Assembly (NCBI RefSeq): GCF_900109355.1
Contig: NZ_FOBF01000008.1
Location: forward strand, 62,001 to 126,000
Source of the DNA: Nonomuraea pusilla
Lineage (GTDB): Bacteria > Actinomycetota > Actinomycetes > Streptosporangiales > Streptosporangiaceae
Reading direction: 5' to 3'
DNA: 64,000 bases
The position numbers and the translations under genes were made by a program. Below are positions 41,929-50,377 of the stretch, piece after piece. The notes under the pieces were generated by a model that did not search any database, was not told where the DNA came from, and saw only the letters and a program-made list of their open reading frames with translations. Positions within the stretch are counted from its first letter, which is position 1; each line of letters opens with the position of its first letter.

Positions 41929-42824
41929 CCGAACGGCCCGGCTGGTTCGCGGCGCACGTGCACTACCGCGGCGACCTCGACGCGCTGCTGCGCGACGCGG
42001 TCGCGCCGCTGGTGCGCGCGCTCGCCGCCGACTTCTTCTTCCTGCGCTACTGGGACGGGGGCAGCCACCTGCGGCTGCGGCTGCGCGGCGCGGACCAGGT
42101 CGCGGTCGCCCGGCACCTGGACGCCTACCTCGCCGCCCACCCCGCGCCGGAGACCACCTCCCAGGAGGAGTATGCCCGCGTCGCCCCGGTGCTGGCCGCC
42201 CGCGAGGGCATGACGGGCCACCTGACGACGCTGCGGCCGAACAACACCGTGGAGTTCGCGGCGTACCGGCCGGAGACCGCGAAGTACGGCACCGGCGACG
42301 CGCTGCGCGCCGTCGAACGGCACTTCGTCGAGTCCAGCCGGTACGCGCTTGACGTCCTTGACCGCCGCCCGACCGGCAACCAACGCGAGCTCGCAGTGCT
42401 CGGCGTCCTGCTGCTCGCCTGGTACGCCGCCCGCCCACTCGATGAGCCGCCTGGTGAGCCGGTCGATGCCGAGCTGATCGGCGCGGTCGAGGCGCTGTGC
42501 CGGGGCTGGCGCGGCGGCCGGGACCTGCCTGAGGGGCGCGTGGCGGAGGAGTACGGCCGGGTGCGGGAGCGCGTGGCCGGGCTGGCCGGCGCGCTGCGTG
42601 ACCTCGTTCCTGACCCGGACGCGCCCGGCAGCAGCCTGCGCGCGTGGGCGGCGACGTTCGACCGACTCGCCGCCGCGCTGGCCCCGCCCGACCGGCTGCG
42701 GGTGCTCGACATGTGCGCGCACCTGGCGGCCAACCGGCTGGGCGTGTCCATGGCGGCCGAGGTGCGGCTGCGGCTGCTCGCCGCGCGGGCCCTGCGCGAG
42801 GTCGCGCCCGTGGGGAGGCGATGA
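41925..42824 (+). CDS. pbtC: SpaB_C-type glutamate elimination subunit
   Basis: 299-aa protein of the lantibiotic-dehydratase C-terminal family. It starts WFAAHVHYRGDLDALLRDAV with FFLRYWDGGSHLRLRLRG, the SpaB_C signature, and ends with LDMCAHLAANRLGVSMAAE. By analogy with TbtC it removes the glutamate to leave dehydroalanine. Paired with the glutamylation gene by a 4-nt overlap. Confidence 0.9.
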   Translation: MTERPGWFAAHVHYRGDLDALLRDAVAPLVRALAADFFFLRYWDGGSHLRLRLRGADQVAVARHLDAYLAAHPAPETTSQEEYARVAPVLAAREGMTGHLTTLRPNNTVEFAAYRPETAKYGTGDALRAVERHFVESSRYALDVLDRRPTGNQRELAVLGVLLLAWYAARPLDEPPGEPVDAELIGAVEALCRGWRGGRDLPEGRVAEEYGRVRERVAGLAGALRDLVPDPDAPGSSLRAWAATFDRLAAALAPPDRLRVLDMCAHLAANRLGVSMAAEVRLRLLAARALREVAPVGRR

Positions 42825-43825
42825 TGAGCTGGCGACGCGTCGACGTGGCCTACCACGATCCAGACCTCGACGGGCTGATCCTGGCCACCCGGCCGCTGCT
42901 GGCCGGGACGCCCGGCCGCGGCTGGTTCCAGCGGCACTGGGTCCGCGGACCGCACCTGGAGCTGTGGTTCGACGCCGCGCAGCCGTCGTGGGAGCGGGTC
43001 CGCGACCTGCTGGAGCCCTGGCTGCACGTCCACCCGTCGCGCGCCCGGATCGACCGGGACCGGCTGCTGGCGCAGCACCGGCACCTCGCCGCCGCCGAGT
43101 GGATCGACGAGCCCCTGCTGCCGTTCTACGCCGACAACACGCTGCACCGGGCGGCTCCGCGCTCCCGCGCACACGTGCTCGGAGGTCCGGCCGCCGAGGA
43201 GCTGTTCCACGACTTCCACACCGCCGCCAGCGCCGCGGCCTACGATGAGCTCGACGCCGTGCGGGCGGGAGAGTCGCGGCTGGTGACGGCATTGGAACTG
43301 ATGGTCGCCGCCGCGCACGCGCACGCCGAGGGCGGAGTCCGCGGCGGATTCGTGTCGTTCCGCTCGCACGCGGAGGCGTTCCTGGCGAGCGCGCCCGGCC
43401 TGCGCGAGCGCTGGGACACCGAGTACGCCGCCCGGGCGGGGGCGCTGCGGGCGCGGATCACCTCGGTGGTCGCCGGAACGCCGCGCGGCCGGGCGTGGGC
43501 CGGGCTGCTCGACCGGTTCGCGGGCCGCGGCGACGAGCTGATCGCCTCCGGCGCGCTGCTGGTCGAGCCCGTCGGGCCGGACGCGGTCGCCCGGCCCGAC
43601 ACCGCCTTTCACCGGGCGCTGCGCGGCAACCGCACCTGGCACGAGGAGGTGCTGCGCTCGGCGCCGTTCCGCCGCTACCGGCTGCTGCTGAACCTGACGT
43701 ACCTGCAGCTGTCCCGGCTCGGGGTGAACGCCGTGCAGCGGGCGCTGCTGTGCCACTTCGCCGCGTCGGCGGTCGAGCAGGAGTACGGGGTGTCCGCCAT
43801 CGAGATCGCCATGGGAGGCGCGTGA
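42824..43825 (+). CDS. pbtD: SpaB_C-type pyridine synthase ([4+2] cyclase)
   Basis: 333-aa SpaB_C-family protein. It begins SWRRVDVAYHDPDLDGLILA, contains GWFQRHWVRGPHLELWFDA and ends with LTYLQLSRLGVNAVQRALLC. TbtD/PbtD proteins join the two Dha residues in a formal aza-[4+2] cycloaddition, eject the leader and form the pyridine macrocycle. ATG 42824 is preferred because GGAGG lies 5 nt before it; ATG 42821 is the alternative. The gene order C then D is as in other thiopeptide clusters. Confidence 0.92.
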   Translation: MSWRRVDVAYHDPDLDGLILATRPLLAGTPGRGWFQRHWVRGPHLELWFDAAQPSWERVRDLLEPWLHVHPSRARIDRDRLLAQHRHLAAAEWIDEPLLPFYADNTLHRAAPRSRAHVLGGPAAEELFHDFHTAASAAAYDELDAVRAGESRLVTALELMVAAAHAHAEGGVRGGFVSFRSHAEAFLASAPGLRERWDTEYAARAGALRARITSVVAGTPRGRAWAGLLDRFAGRGDELIASGALLVEPVGPDAVARPDTAFHRALRGNRTWHEEVLRSAPFRRYRLLLNLTYLQLSRLGVNAVQRALLCHFAASAVEQEYGVSAIEIAMGGA

Positions 43826-45189
43826 TGTCAGTACAGGTCGAGCCCGCGGTGACGCACCGGTGGGCACTGCGGCCCGGCGTCTACCGGGCCACCGCGCCAG
43901 GCGGCGATCTCATGCTCGCCGCCTGGCCGCACGCCACGCCGCTCGGCCGGGCCACCCCCGAGCTGCTGGCCCTGCTGGACGGCCTGGCCGCCGGAGCGCT
44001 GCCGCTGAACGAGCCCGGCGACCTCGCGCCCGCCATCGAGCTGCTGCGCGCGGGCGGCTGGCTGCGCAAGACGGTGGCGTACGCGGGACGCGACCTCTAC
44101 ACCGTCACCCCCGTCGCCGCCCCCGCCGACGCGCCGCCACCGCCGCAGGACGAACCGGCGCTGTCGCGGTTCGCGCTGCTGCGCAACACCGCCGACGGGC
44201 TGGTGCTGGAGATGCCCGGCTCCTGGTGCGACGTCCACGTGCACGACCCGGCGGTGGCCGCGCTGCTCGCCGACCCGTCCGGCGACGGCGGCCTGCCCGC
44301 CGAGGCCGCCGCCGCGCTGCGCGCCGACCTGGCCGCCGCCGGCATGCTGGCGGAGCGGGATGAGCCGTTCGAGCGGCGGCAGTGGAGCACCCACGAGCTG
44401 TGGTTCCATGAACGCAGCCGGCTCGGGAACCGGGGCTGGTTCGGCGCGCACTTCGGCGGCACGTTCTGGGCCCGCGGCCGGCACGACCCGCCGCCCGCGC
44501 GGCCGTCCCCCTACCCCGGCCCGGCCGTCGAGCTGGCCCGGCCGGACCTCGCGGCGCTGCGGCGCACCGACCCCACGCTCACCGCCGTGCTGGAGGACCG
44601 CGAAAGCGTCCGCGACCACGACGACGACGATCCGATCAGCGCTGAGCAACTCGGCGAGCTGCTCTACCGGTGCGCACGGGTGCGGCTGCTGCGTAACCTG
44701 GAGGGCTTCGAGTACGCCGGCAAGCCGTACCCCGCCGGTGGCTCGGCGTACGAGCTGGAGGTGTACCCGGTCGTGCGGCTGGCCCGCGGCCTCGACCCCG
44801 GCATGTACCACTACGACGCGCACGACCATCGGCTGCGCCAGGTCCGGCCCGCCGGCCACCCGGCGGTGCGCAGGATGCTGAAGGTCGCCACGGAGTCGTC
44901 CGCCGCCAAGGCGCCGCCCCAGGTCCTGCTGGTGATCAGCGCGAGAGTCGGCCGGATTCTGTGGAAGTACGAGGCGATGGGGTACGCACTCATGCTCAAG
45001 CACGTCGGCGTGCTGCAACAGACGCTGTACGCGGTCGCCACCGCCATGGACCTGGCCCCGTGCGCGCTCGGCAGCGGGGACGATCTCGCCTTCACCGCCG
45101 CCACCGGCCGGGACCGGCTGGTGGAGTGCGCGGTCGGCGAGTTCATGGTCGGCAGCCGCAGGAAGGAGCCCGCGGCATGGGAGCTCTGA
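43825..45189 (+). CDS. pbtE: SagB-type FMN thiazoline dehydrogenase
   Basis: 454-aa nitroreductase-fold enzyme that oxidises thiazolines to thiazoles using FMN. The N-terminal 200 residues are a divergent helper domain; the C-terminal part carries EDRESVRDHD, FEYAGKPYPAGGSAYELEVY, WKYEAMGYALMLKHVGVLQQ and CALGSGDDLAFTAATG, typical of SagB/McbC enzymes. The ATG shares its A with the upstream stop TGA. The first 13 nt of the next gene overlap its end. Confidence 0.93.
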   Translation: MSVQVEPAVTHRWALRPGVYRATAPGGDLMLAAWPHATPLGRATPELLALLDGLAAGALPLNEPGDLAPAIELLRAGGWLRKTVAYAGRDLYTVTPVAAPADAPPPPQDEPALSRFALLRNTADGLVLEMPGSWCDVHVHDPAVAALLADPSGDGGLPAEAAAALRADLAAAGMLAERDEPFERRQWSTHELWFHERSRLGNRGWFGAHFGGTFWARGRHDPPPARPSPYPGPAVELARPDLAALRRTDPTLTAVLEDRESVRDHDDDDPISAEQLGELLYRCARVRLLRNLEGFEYAGKPYPAGGSAYELEVYPVVRLARGLDPGMYHYDAHDHRLRQVRPAGHPAVRRMLKVATESSAAKAPPQVLLVISARVGRILWKYEAMGYALMLKHVGVLQQTLYAVATAMDLAPCALGSGDDLAFTAATGRDRLVECAVGEFMVGSRRKEPAAWEL

Positions 45190-47003
45190 ACCTCCTCCTG
45201 CGCCCCGACGCGCACTACGCCGAGGTCGACGGCGGCGTCTACGTGCTGAGCCACCAGGGCGAGACCTTCATCTCGGGCGCCTCGGTGCACCGGTGGCTCG
45301 ACCGCCTCGCGCCGCTGCTCGACGGCACCCGCACGCTCGACCAGCTCACCGCCGGCCTGCCCGCCGACCGCGCCGGGTTCGTGGCCAGACTGGTCAGCAC
45401 GCTCACCGAACTCGGCCTGGTGCGCGAGGTCGGGCCGACCGTGCCGGACACGCTCACCGACACCGAACGCGCCGAGCACCGTGCCCTGCTGGCCTACCTG
45501 GGCTACTTCCACGACTCGCCCGGTCGCGTCCTCGAGGACGTGCGCGACACCCCGATCGCGATCGTGGGGTCCGGTCCGCTGGCCGCCGCGGTGGGCCGCG
45601 CCTGCGCCGCCGCCGGGCTGCGCCGGGTGGAGATCGGCGAGGAGGCGGGCTCGGCCCGGGTGGTCGTTCACGTGGCCGAGCGCGCCGAGCCCGAACGGGC
45701 GGCGCAGCTGGAACGGCGGTGCGCCGCCGACGGGGTGCTGCTCGCGCAGGTCATGCCGGGGCCGGACGGCATCTGGTGGCAGCCCGCGGCCCGCGGCAGC
45801 TGCTGGGCGAGCGCGTGGCGCCGCCACCGGGCGCTCACGGGCGTGGATCGGACGGGCACGCCGCTCGATCCGGTAGCGGTCGCGGTGGTGGCCGGCCAGG
45901 TGGCGCACGACGTCTTCCGCGTCCTCGCCGGGCTGCGCGAGGAGGCGCCGCCCCGGTTGGTGGTGCTCGATCCGCGGACGCTGGCGAGCACTGCGCACCC
46001 GGTGGTGGCGCACCCGTTCGAGCTGCCCGCCGCACCGCTGGACGAGGCGGCGTTCCTCAACCGGGTCGCCGCGCTGCGGGCGGCGCCCGCGCTGAGCGAG
46101 GCGGAGTTCTCCCGGCGGGCCAAGCGGCTCATGGACTCGACGGTCGGGCTGTTCGCCGAGATCGACGAGGGCGACCTCGCGCAGTTGCCGCTGCACGTCA
46201 CGGCGACCACGGTGGCCGACCCGTGCGGGCTGATCGGCTCCGCGCCGCGGCCCGCGGTCACCGGCGCGGGGCTCACGTTCGAGGAGGCCCGCTACCGCGC
46301 GGCGCGCGCCGCCCTCGCCCTGGCCGGCACTCTCGCGCTCGACCGGCGGAGGCTGGTCGACGGCCGGGTGTGGGCGTACGACCTCGCGGACGGGGCCGCC
46401 CGTCTGGTTCCGGCCGACGAGGTCTTCGCAAGCACGGCGGGCGGGAGCACGGCGGGCGTGCCGCTTGGTGCGGCGGCAGCCTACTCGTGGGCTGAGGCGG
46501 TCGCGGAGGGCCTGGTCGCGCAGGCCGCCGCGCTCACTCTCGCCGGCGCCGGGCACGCCGGCGAGCCGTACGGACGGGCGGACCTCGCCGGGGCGCCTGC
46601 GTACCTCCTCGCCATGGTGGGGGCGCTCGGCGAGGAACTGACCGTGCACGACGTCACCGGGCCGCTGGGCGTGCCGGTCGTGGTGGGGACGCTGTCCGGC
46701 GGGGCGACCGCCTGCGGCGCGGGCATGACCACGGACGCCGCCGTCACCGCGTGCCTGCGCGACCTGCTGCTGCTGCGCCAGGCCGAGATCAACGACCAGC
46801 CCGTCTACGCCCCACCATCTGACAGGCCCTTGCCCGGGCACCTGCGCGGGAACCACCCGGCGCCCACCGTGCCCGGCACGGACGCCGACCGGCTGGCGGC
46901 CCGCCTGGCCGAGCGGGGGCACCGCCCGCTGGCGGTGCCGCTGGACCACGACCAGGCTGTGCACGCGATCCTGCCCTTCGCCGTCCGAGTGGTGTGCCGA
47001 TGA
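45177..47003 (+). CDS. pbtF: Ocin-ThiF-like leader-binding protein
   Basis: 608-aa protein. An N-terminal winged-helix-like RiPP recognition region (LLRPDAHYAEVDGGVYVLSH to LTELGLVREV) precedes a degenerate ThiF/E1-like fold with IAIVGSGPLAAAVGRACAAAGLRRVEIGE, here split as the GSGPLA glycine loop, lacking catalytic Cys and ATP residues. TbtF-type proteins bind the leader and present the core to the YcaO enzyme. The last part resembles a YcaO N-terminal extension. Overlaps the SagB gene by 13 nt and the YcaO start by 4 nt. Confidence 0.9.
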   Translation: MGALNLLLRPDAHYAEVDGGVYVLSHQGETFISGASVHRWLDRLAPLLDGTRTLDQLTAGLPADRAGFVARLVSTLTELGLVREVGPTVPDTLTDTERAEHRALLAYLGYFHDSPGRVLEDVRDTPIAIVGSGPLAAAVGRACAAAGLRRVEIGEEAGSARVVVHVAERAEPERAAQLERRCAADGVLLAQVMPGPDGIWWQPAARGSCWASAWRRHRALTGVDRTGTPLDPVAVAVVAGQVAHDVFRVLAGLREEAPPRLVVLDPRTLASTAHPVVAHPFELPAAPLDEAAFLNRVAALRAAPALSEAEFSRRAKRLMDSTVGLFAEIDEGDLAQLPLHVTATTVADPCGLIGSAPRPAVTGAGLTFEEARYRAARAALALAGTLALDRRRLVDGRVWAYDLADGAARLVPADEVFASTAGGSTAGVPLGAAAAYSWAEAVAEGLVAQAAALTLAGAGHAGEPYGRADLAGAPAYLLAMVGALGEELTVHDVTGPLGVPVVVGTLSGGATACGAGMTTDAAVTACLRDLLLLRQAEINDQPVYAPPSDRPLPGHLRGNHPAPTVPGTDADRLAARLAERGHRPLAVPLDHDQAVHAILPFAVRVVCR

Positions 47004-48736
47004 TCCGCCTGCCCGACCACGGCGAGCTTGCCGTGCCGATCGGCGACGGGCCGGTGCTGCCGCTGCGCACCGAAGTCCGCCGGGTGGTCATCGGCCCGCT
47101 GGAGCGGCCCGGCGTGCCCGGATGCCGGGCCTGCGTGCGCATCCGGGCGGCGCGGGTCCAGCCCGACGCCCGCAAGGCCGAGGCCGTACGCGCCCGGCAC
47201 GCCCCCGAGCCCAGCCAGTGGCTCACCCCGCTCGCCATCGACCTGGTGCGCGTCCTGGTCGCGAGCGAGACCGCCGCGCTGGTGGCCGACGCCGACGCCC
47301 GCACCGCGGGCGCCGTGCTGGAGATCGACCTCGCCACGCTGGAGATCAGCAGGCACCGGTTCCTGCCCGACCCGCTCTGCCCGCGCTGCGGCGGCCTGCC
47401 GCCGGACGGCCCGGCCGAGCTGACTCTGCGGCCCCGCCGCAAGCTCGGCGGCAGTCCCCGGACCCGGCCGGTCGAGCTGGACGCGCTGCTGGAGACGTAC
47501 GTGGACGGCCGGGTCGGGATGATCCGGCCGCTGAAGTCGGGCGTGCAGGGCGGACTGACGGTGGCCAGCGCCATGCTGCCGATCCGCGCAGGCGACGGCC
47601 TGGAACCGGGGGTCGGCCGTACCCGCAGCTACACCGCAAGCAGGCTGGTCGCCGTGCTGGAGGCGCTGGAGCGCTACGGCGGCGTCAGCCCCGGCGGCCG
47701 CCGCACCAGCGTCACCGCCGCGTATCGCGACATCTCCGGCCACGCCGTCCATCCCGACACCTTCGGCACACACCCCGAGGAGAACTACGACCGGCCCGGC
47801 TTCGCCTTCCGGCGCTTCACCGAGGACACCGTGTGCCGGTGGGTGTGGGGCTACTCCTTCGCCAAGGCCCAGCCCGTGCTGGTGCCGGAGAACCAGGTCT
47901 ACTACTACGCCAGGCACCTGCCGGATGGCGAGCAGCCATTCGTCTTCGAGGTCTCCAACGGCTGCGCGCTCGGCTCGTGCCTGGAGGAGGCGATCCTGCA
48001 CGGCCTGCTGGAGGTGGTCGAGCGGGACGCGTTCCTGCTCACCTGGCACGCCCGGCGGGAGGTCCCGGTGCTGGACCTCGCGCTGGCGAGCGACCCGGTC
48101 CTGCCCATGCAGGCCGCCGCGATCACCGCCGAGACCGGGCACCGGGTGCTGTGCTTCGACACCACCGCCGAGCACGGCATCCCCAGCGTGTGGGCGATGG
48201 CCGTGGACGTCGAGCACCGGTCGGACCGGCCCGCCACCGCCCATGCCGCCGGCGCGGCGCTCACGCTGGAGCAGGCCGCCATGAACGCGCTGAGCGAGCT
48301 CGGCCCGCTGCTGGCCGACGTGATCCGCCGCTACCCCGAGGAGCGGGAACGGGCCGAGGCCATGGTCCGCGACCCCGAGCAGGTCGCAACCATGCACGAC
48401 CACTCGCTGCTCTACGCGGTTCCCGCCGCGGCCGAACGGCTGTCGTTCCTCACCGGCCGCGCCGACGGCCCGCGGACCGGCTTCGGCCCGGCCCGGTTCA
48501 CCGGCGACGACCTCACCGCCGACCTGCGGGCCATGATCGACGCGTTGATCGCCGCCGGGATGGACGTGGTGGTCGTCGACCAGACCACGCCGGAGCACCT
48601 GGCGGGCGGGTTCCGCTGCGTGAAGGTGCTGGTGCCCGGCGCGCTGCCGATGACGTTCGGCCACCAGTACCGGCGGCTGGACAACCTGCCGCGGCTGGCG
48701 GCCGCGCGCACCACCGACCCGCACCCGTTCCCGTGA
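47000..48736 (+). CDS. pbtG: YcaO thiazoline-forming cyclodehydratase
   Basis: 578-aa TOMM cyclodehydratase that, with the F protein, converts core Cys residues to thiazolines using ATP. CxxC pairs at C42/C45 and C126/C129 (LCPRCGGL), YcaO motifs GRTRSYTASRLVAVLEALER, EVSNGCALGSCLEEAILHGL and EVVERDAFLLTWHARRE, and the PxPxP-like tail TTDPHPFP. Close paralogue of the enzyme at 30526. Confidence 0.94.
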   Translation: MIRLPDHGELAVPIGDGPVLPLRTEVRRVVIGPLERPGVPGCRACVRIRAARVQPDARKAEAVRARHAPEPSQWLTPLAIDLVRVLVASETAALVADADARTAGAVLEIDLATLEISRHRFLPDPLCPRCGGLPPDGPAELTLRPRRKLGGSPRTRPVELDALLETYVDGRVGMIRPLKSGVQGGLTVASAMLPIRAGDGLEPGVGRTRSYTASRLVAVLEALERYGGVSPGGRRTSVTAAYRDISGHAVHPDTFGTHPEENYDRPGFAFRRFTEDTVCRWVWGYSFAKAQPVLVPENQVYYYARHLPDGEQPFVFEVSNGCALGSCLEEAILHGLLEVVERDAFLLTWHARREVPVLDLALASDPVLPMQAAAITAETGHRVLCFDTTAEHGIPSVWAMAVDVEHRSDRPATAHAAGAALTLEQAAMNALSELGPLLADVIRRYPEERERAEAMVRDPEQVATMHDHSLLYAVPAAAERLSFLTGRADGPRTGFGPARFTGDDLTADLRAMIDALIAAGMDVVVVDQTTPEHLAGGFRCVKVLVPGALPMTFGHQYRRLDNLPRLAAARTTDPHPFP

Positions 48737-48767
48737 GCGGGCGCCTGGACAGCGGAAAGGAGCCGCC

Positions 48768-49136
48768 GTGTACGTGGTGATCGTCGCGTTCGACCTGAAG
48801 GAGTCCTCCGCCGACTTCGCCGAGCTGCGCGCCTGGGTGCGGGGCCGGGCCGCGGACGACTACTCCCGGCTGCCGGGGATGCGCTTCAAGGCGTGGTTCT
48901 CCGACGAGCGCAAACGGCTCTGGGGCGCGGTGTACCTGGTGGAGTCGATGTCGTCGTTCGACCGGGACAACCTCCCGCTGCTGCCCGACGGCAGGACCGG
49001 GCCGGTCGGCACCCGGCCGACGTCGATCATGGTGCTGGAGCTGGAGGCGTTCGTCACCGGGCCGGACGGCCTGGACGGGATCGAGGCGCTCGCCCGGCAG
49101 GGGCTGAGCATGGCGGGAGGCGGCCATGACCACTGA
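48768..49136 (+). CDS. pbtH: Small dimeric alpha/beta-barrel protein, possible C-terminal amide-forming enzyme
   Basis: 122-aa protein with MYVVIVAFDLKESSADFAEL, FKAWFSDERKRLWGAVYLVE and SIMVLELEAFV, the pattern of a ferredoxin-like ABM/YdhR fold. GTG start behind AAAGGAG. The nosiheptide protein NosA, which cleaves a C-terminal dehydroalanine to leave an amide, is a small protein of this general kind as far as I remember. GE2270 ends in prolinamide, so the same role (removing Ser15-Ala16) is a reasonable inference. Confidence 0.75.
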   Translation: MYVVIVAFDLKESSADFAELRAWVRGRAADDYSRLPGMRFKAWFSDERKRLWGAVYLVESMSSFDRDNLPLLPDGRTGPVGTRPTSIMVLELEAFVTGPDGLDGIEALARQGLSMAGGGHDH

Positions 49137-50376
49137 GGCGACGACTGCGGTGACCACTCGTGCGACCGCCGGAGCGCTGTCCCTGCCGGCGCGTGGCACG
49201 GACCGGCCGCTGCTGCTCTACGTCAACATCCCGTTCTGCAACTCCAAATGTCACTTCTGCGACTGGGTGGTGGACGTGCCCGTCTCCGACCTGCGGCTTG
49301 CCCCCGCGGCGCCGCGCCGGGTCGACTACCTGGCCGCGCTGTGCACCCAGATCCGCACGCACGCCCCCGCCTTGCGGGCCGCCGGTTACCGCGGTGAGGT
49401 CATGTACTGGGGCGGCGGCACCGCCACCGTCCTCACCGCGGCGGAGATCGAGCAGGTCCACGCCTGCCTCGCGGCCGAGTTCGACCTGAAGGCGCTGGCC
49501 GAGGCGACGATCGAGGGCAGCCCCGAGTCGGTGGACCTGGCCAAGCTGAGGCTGCTGCGGGACCTCGGCTTCGACCGGGTGAGTCTCGGCGTGCAGTCGT
49601 TCGACGAGACCAGGCTGCGCCGCATCGGCCGCGCCCACTCCGCGGGCCAGGCCGTGCGCAGCGTCGAGGACGCGCACGCGGCGGGCTTCGACAACATCAA
49701 CATCGACCTGATCGTGGGCTTCCCCGACCAGTCGCTCGCCGAGGTGGAGCAGACCGTGCGGCGCGCCCTCTACCTGCCGGTCAACCACTTCTCGGTCTAC
49801 TCCTACCGAGCGACCGAGGGCACGGTGATGCGCAGGCAGATCGAACGCAGCGGCACGGCCATCGAGCTGGAGCACCAGCTCCGGTCGTACCGGCTGGCGG
49901 GTGACATGCTCTCGGCGGCGGGACATCCCGAGTACGCGGTCTCCTACTTCGGCGCGCCGCGCTGCCTCGCCGACGAGGCGTACTACCGGCTCAGCATGGA
50001 CTGGATCGGCTTCGGCACGGGCGCCAACTCGCTGATCAACCAGCGCTACCTGCTCAACGGCCGCGGCCGGATGCGTGACTTCACGAGCAGGCCGGCCGAG
50101 TTCGAGGTGGACCTGCCGGCCGGGGTGCCGTCACTCACCGTGCAGTGGCTGCCCAGGGCGCTGGGCACCACCGAGGGCATCGACGCGGCGACCTTCCAGC
50201 GTCGCACCGGCACGTCCCTGCGTGCGGCCTGCGAGGAACCCGAGCTGAACGCGTTCCTCACCCGCGTGAACGAGTTCGGCCGGCTCGTCGTGGACCGCGA
50301 CGGCATCCGCCTGGCCGACGAGGACCGCTCGGACGTGCTGTCGCGCACGTTCGCCGCGATGGGCTGGGTGTCCTGA
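49126..50376 (+). CDS. pbtM3: HemN-like radical SAM enzyme, probable C-methyltransferase 2
   Basis: 416-aa radical SAM protein and clear paralogue of the one at 37893: PFCNSKCHFCDWVVDV (C38, C42, C45), MYWGGGTATVLT, TIEGSPESVD, FDNINIDLIVGFPDQ and PVNHFSVYSYRATEGTVMRR. It overlaps the small barrel gene by 11 nt. With two such enzymes and one obvious C-methyl in GE2270A, one may act elsewhere, for example on the hydroxymethyl-bearing thiazole. Confidence 0.88.
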   Translation: MTTEATTAVTTRATAGALSLPARGTDRPLLLYVNIPFCNSKCHFCDWVVDVPVSDLRLAPAAPRRVDYLAALCTQIRTHAPALRAAGYRGEVMYWGGGTATVLTAAEIEQVHACLAAEFDLKALAEATIEGSPESVDLAKLRLLRDLGFDRVSLGVQSFDETRLRRIGRAHSAGQAVRSVEDAHAAGFDNINIDLIVGFPDQSLAEVEQTVRRALYLPVNHFSVYSYRATEGTVMRRQIERSGTAIELEHQLRSYRLAGDMLSAAGHPEYAVSYFGAPRCLADEAYYRLSMDWIGFGTGANSLINQRYLLNGRGRMRDFTSRPAEFEVDLPAGVPSLTVQWLPRALGTTEGIDAATFQRRTGTSLRAACEEPELNAFLTRVNEFGRLVVDRDGIRLADEDRSDVLSRTFAAMGWVS

Positions 50377-50377
50377 C

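Noticed and set aside
44961..45176. Longer N-terminus for the F protein
   Set aside because: Frame is open upstream but lies inside the SagB coding sequence; ATG 45177 follows GGAAGGAG and gives the expected recognition domain start.
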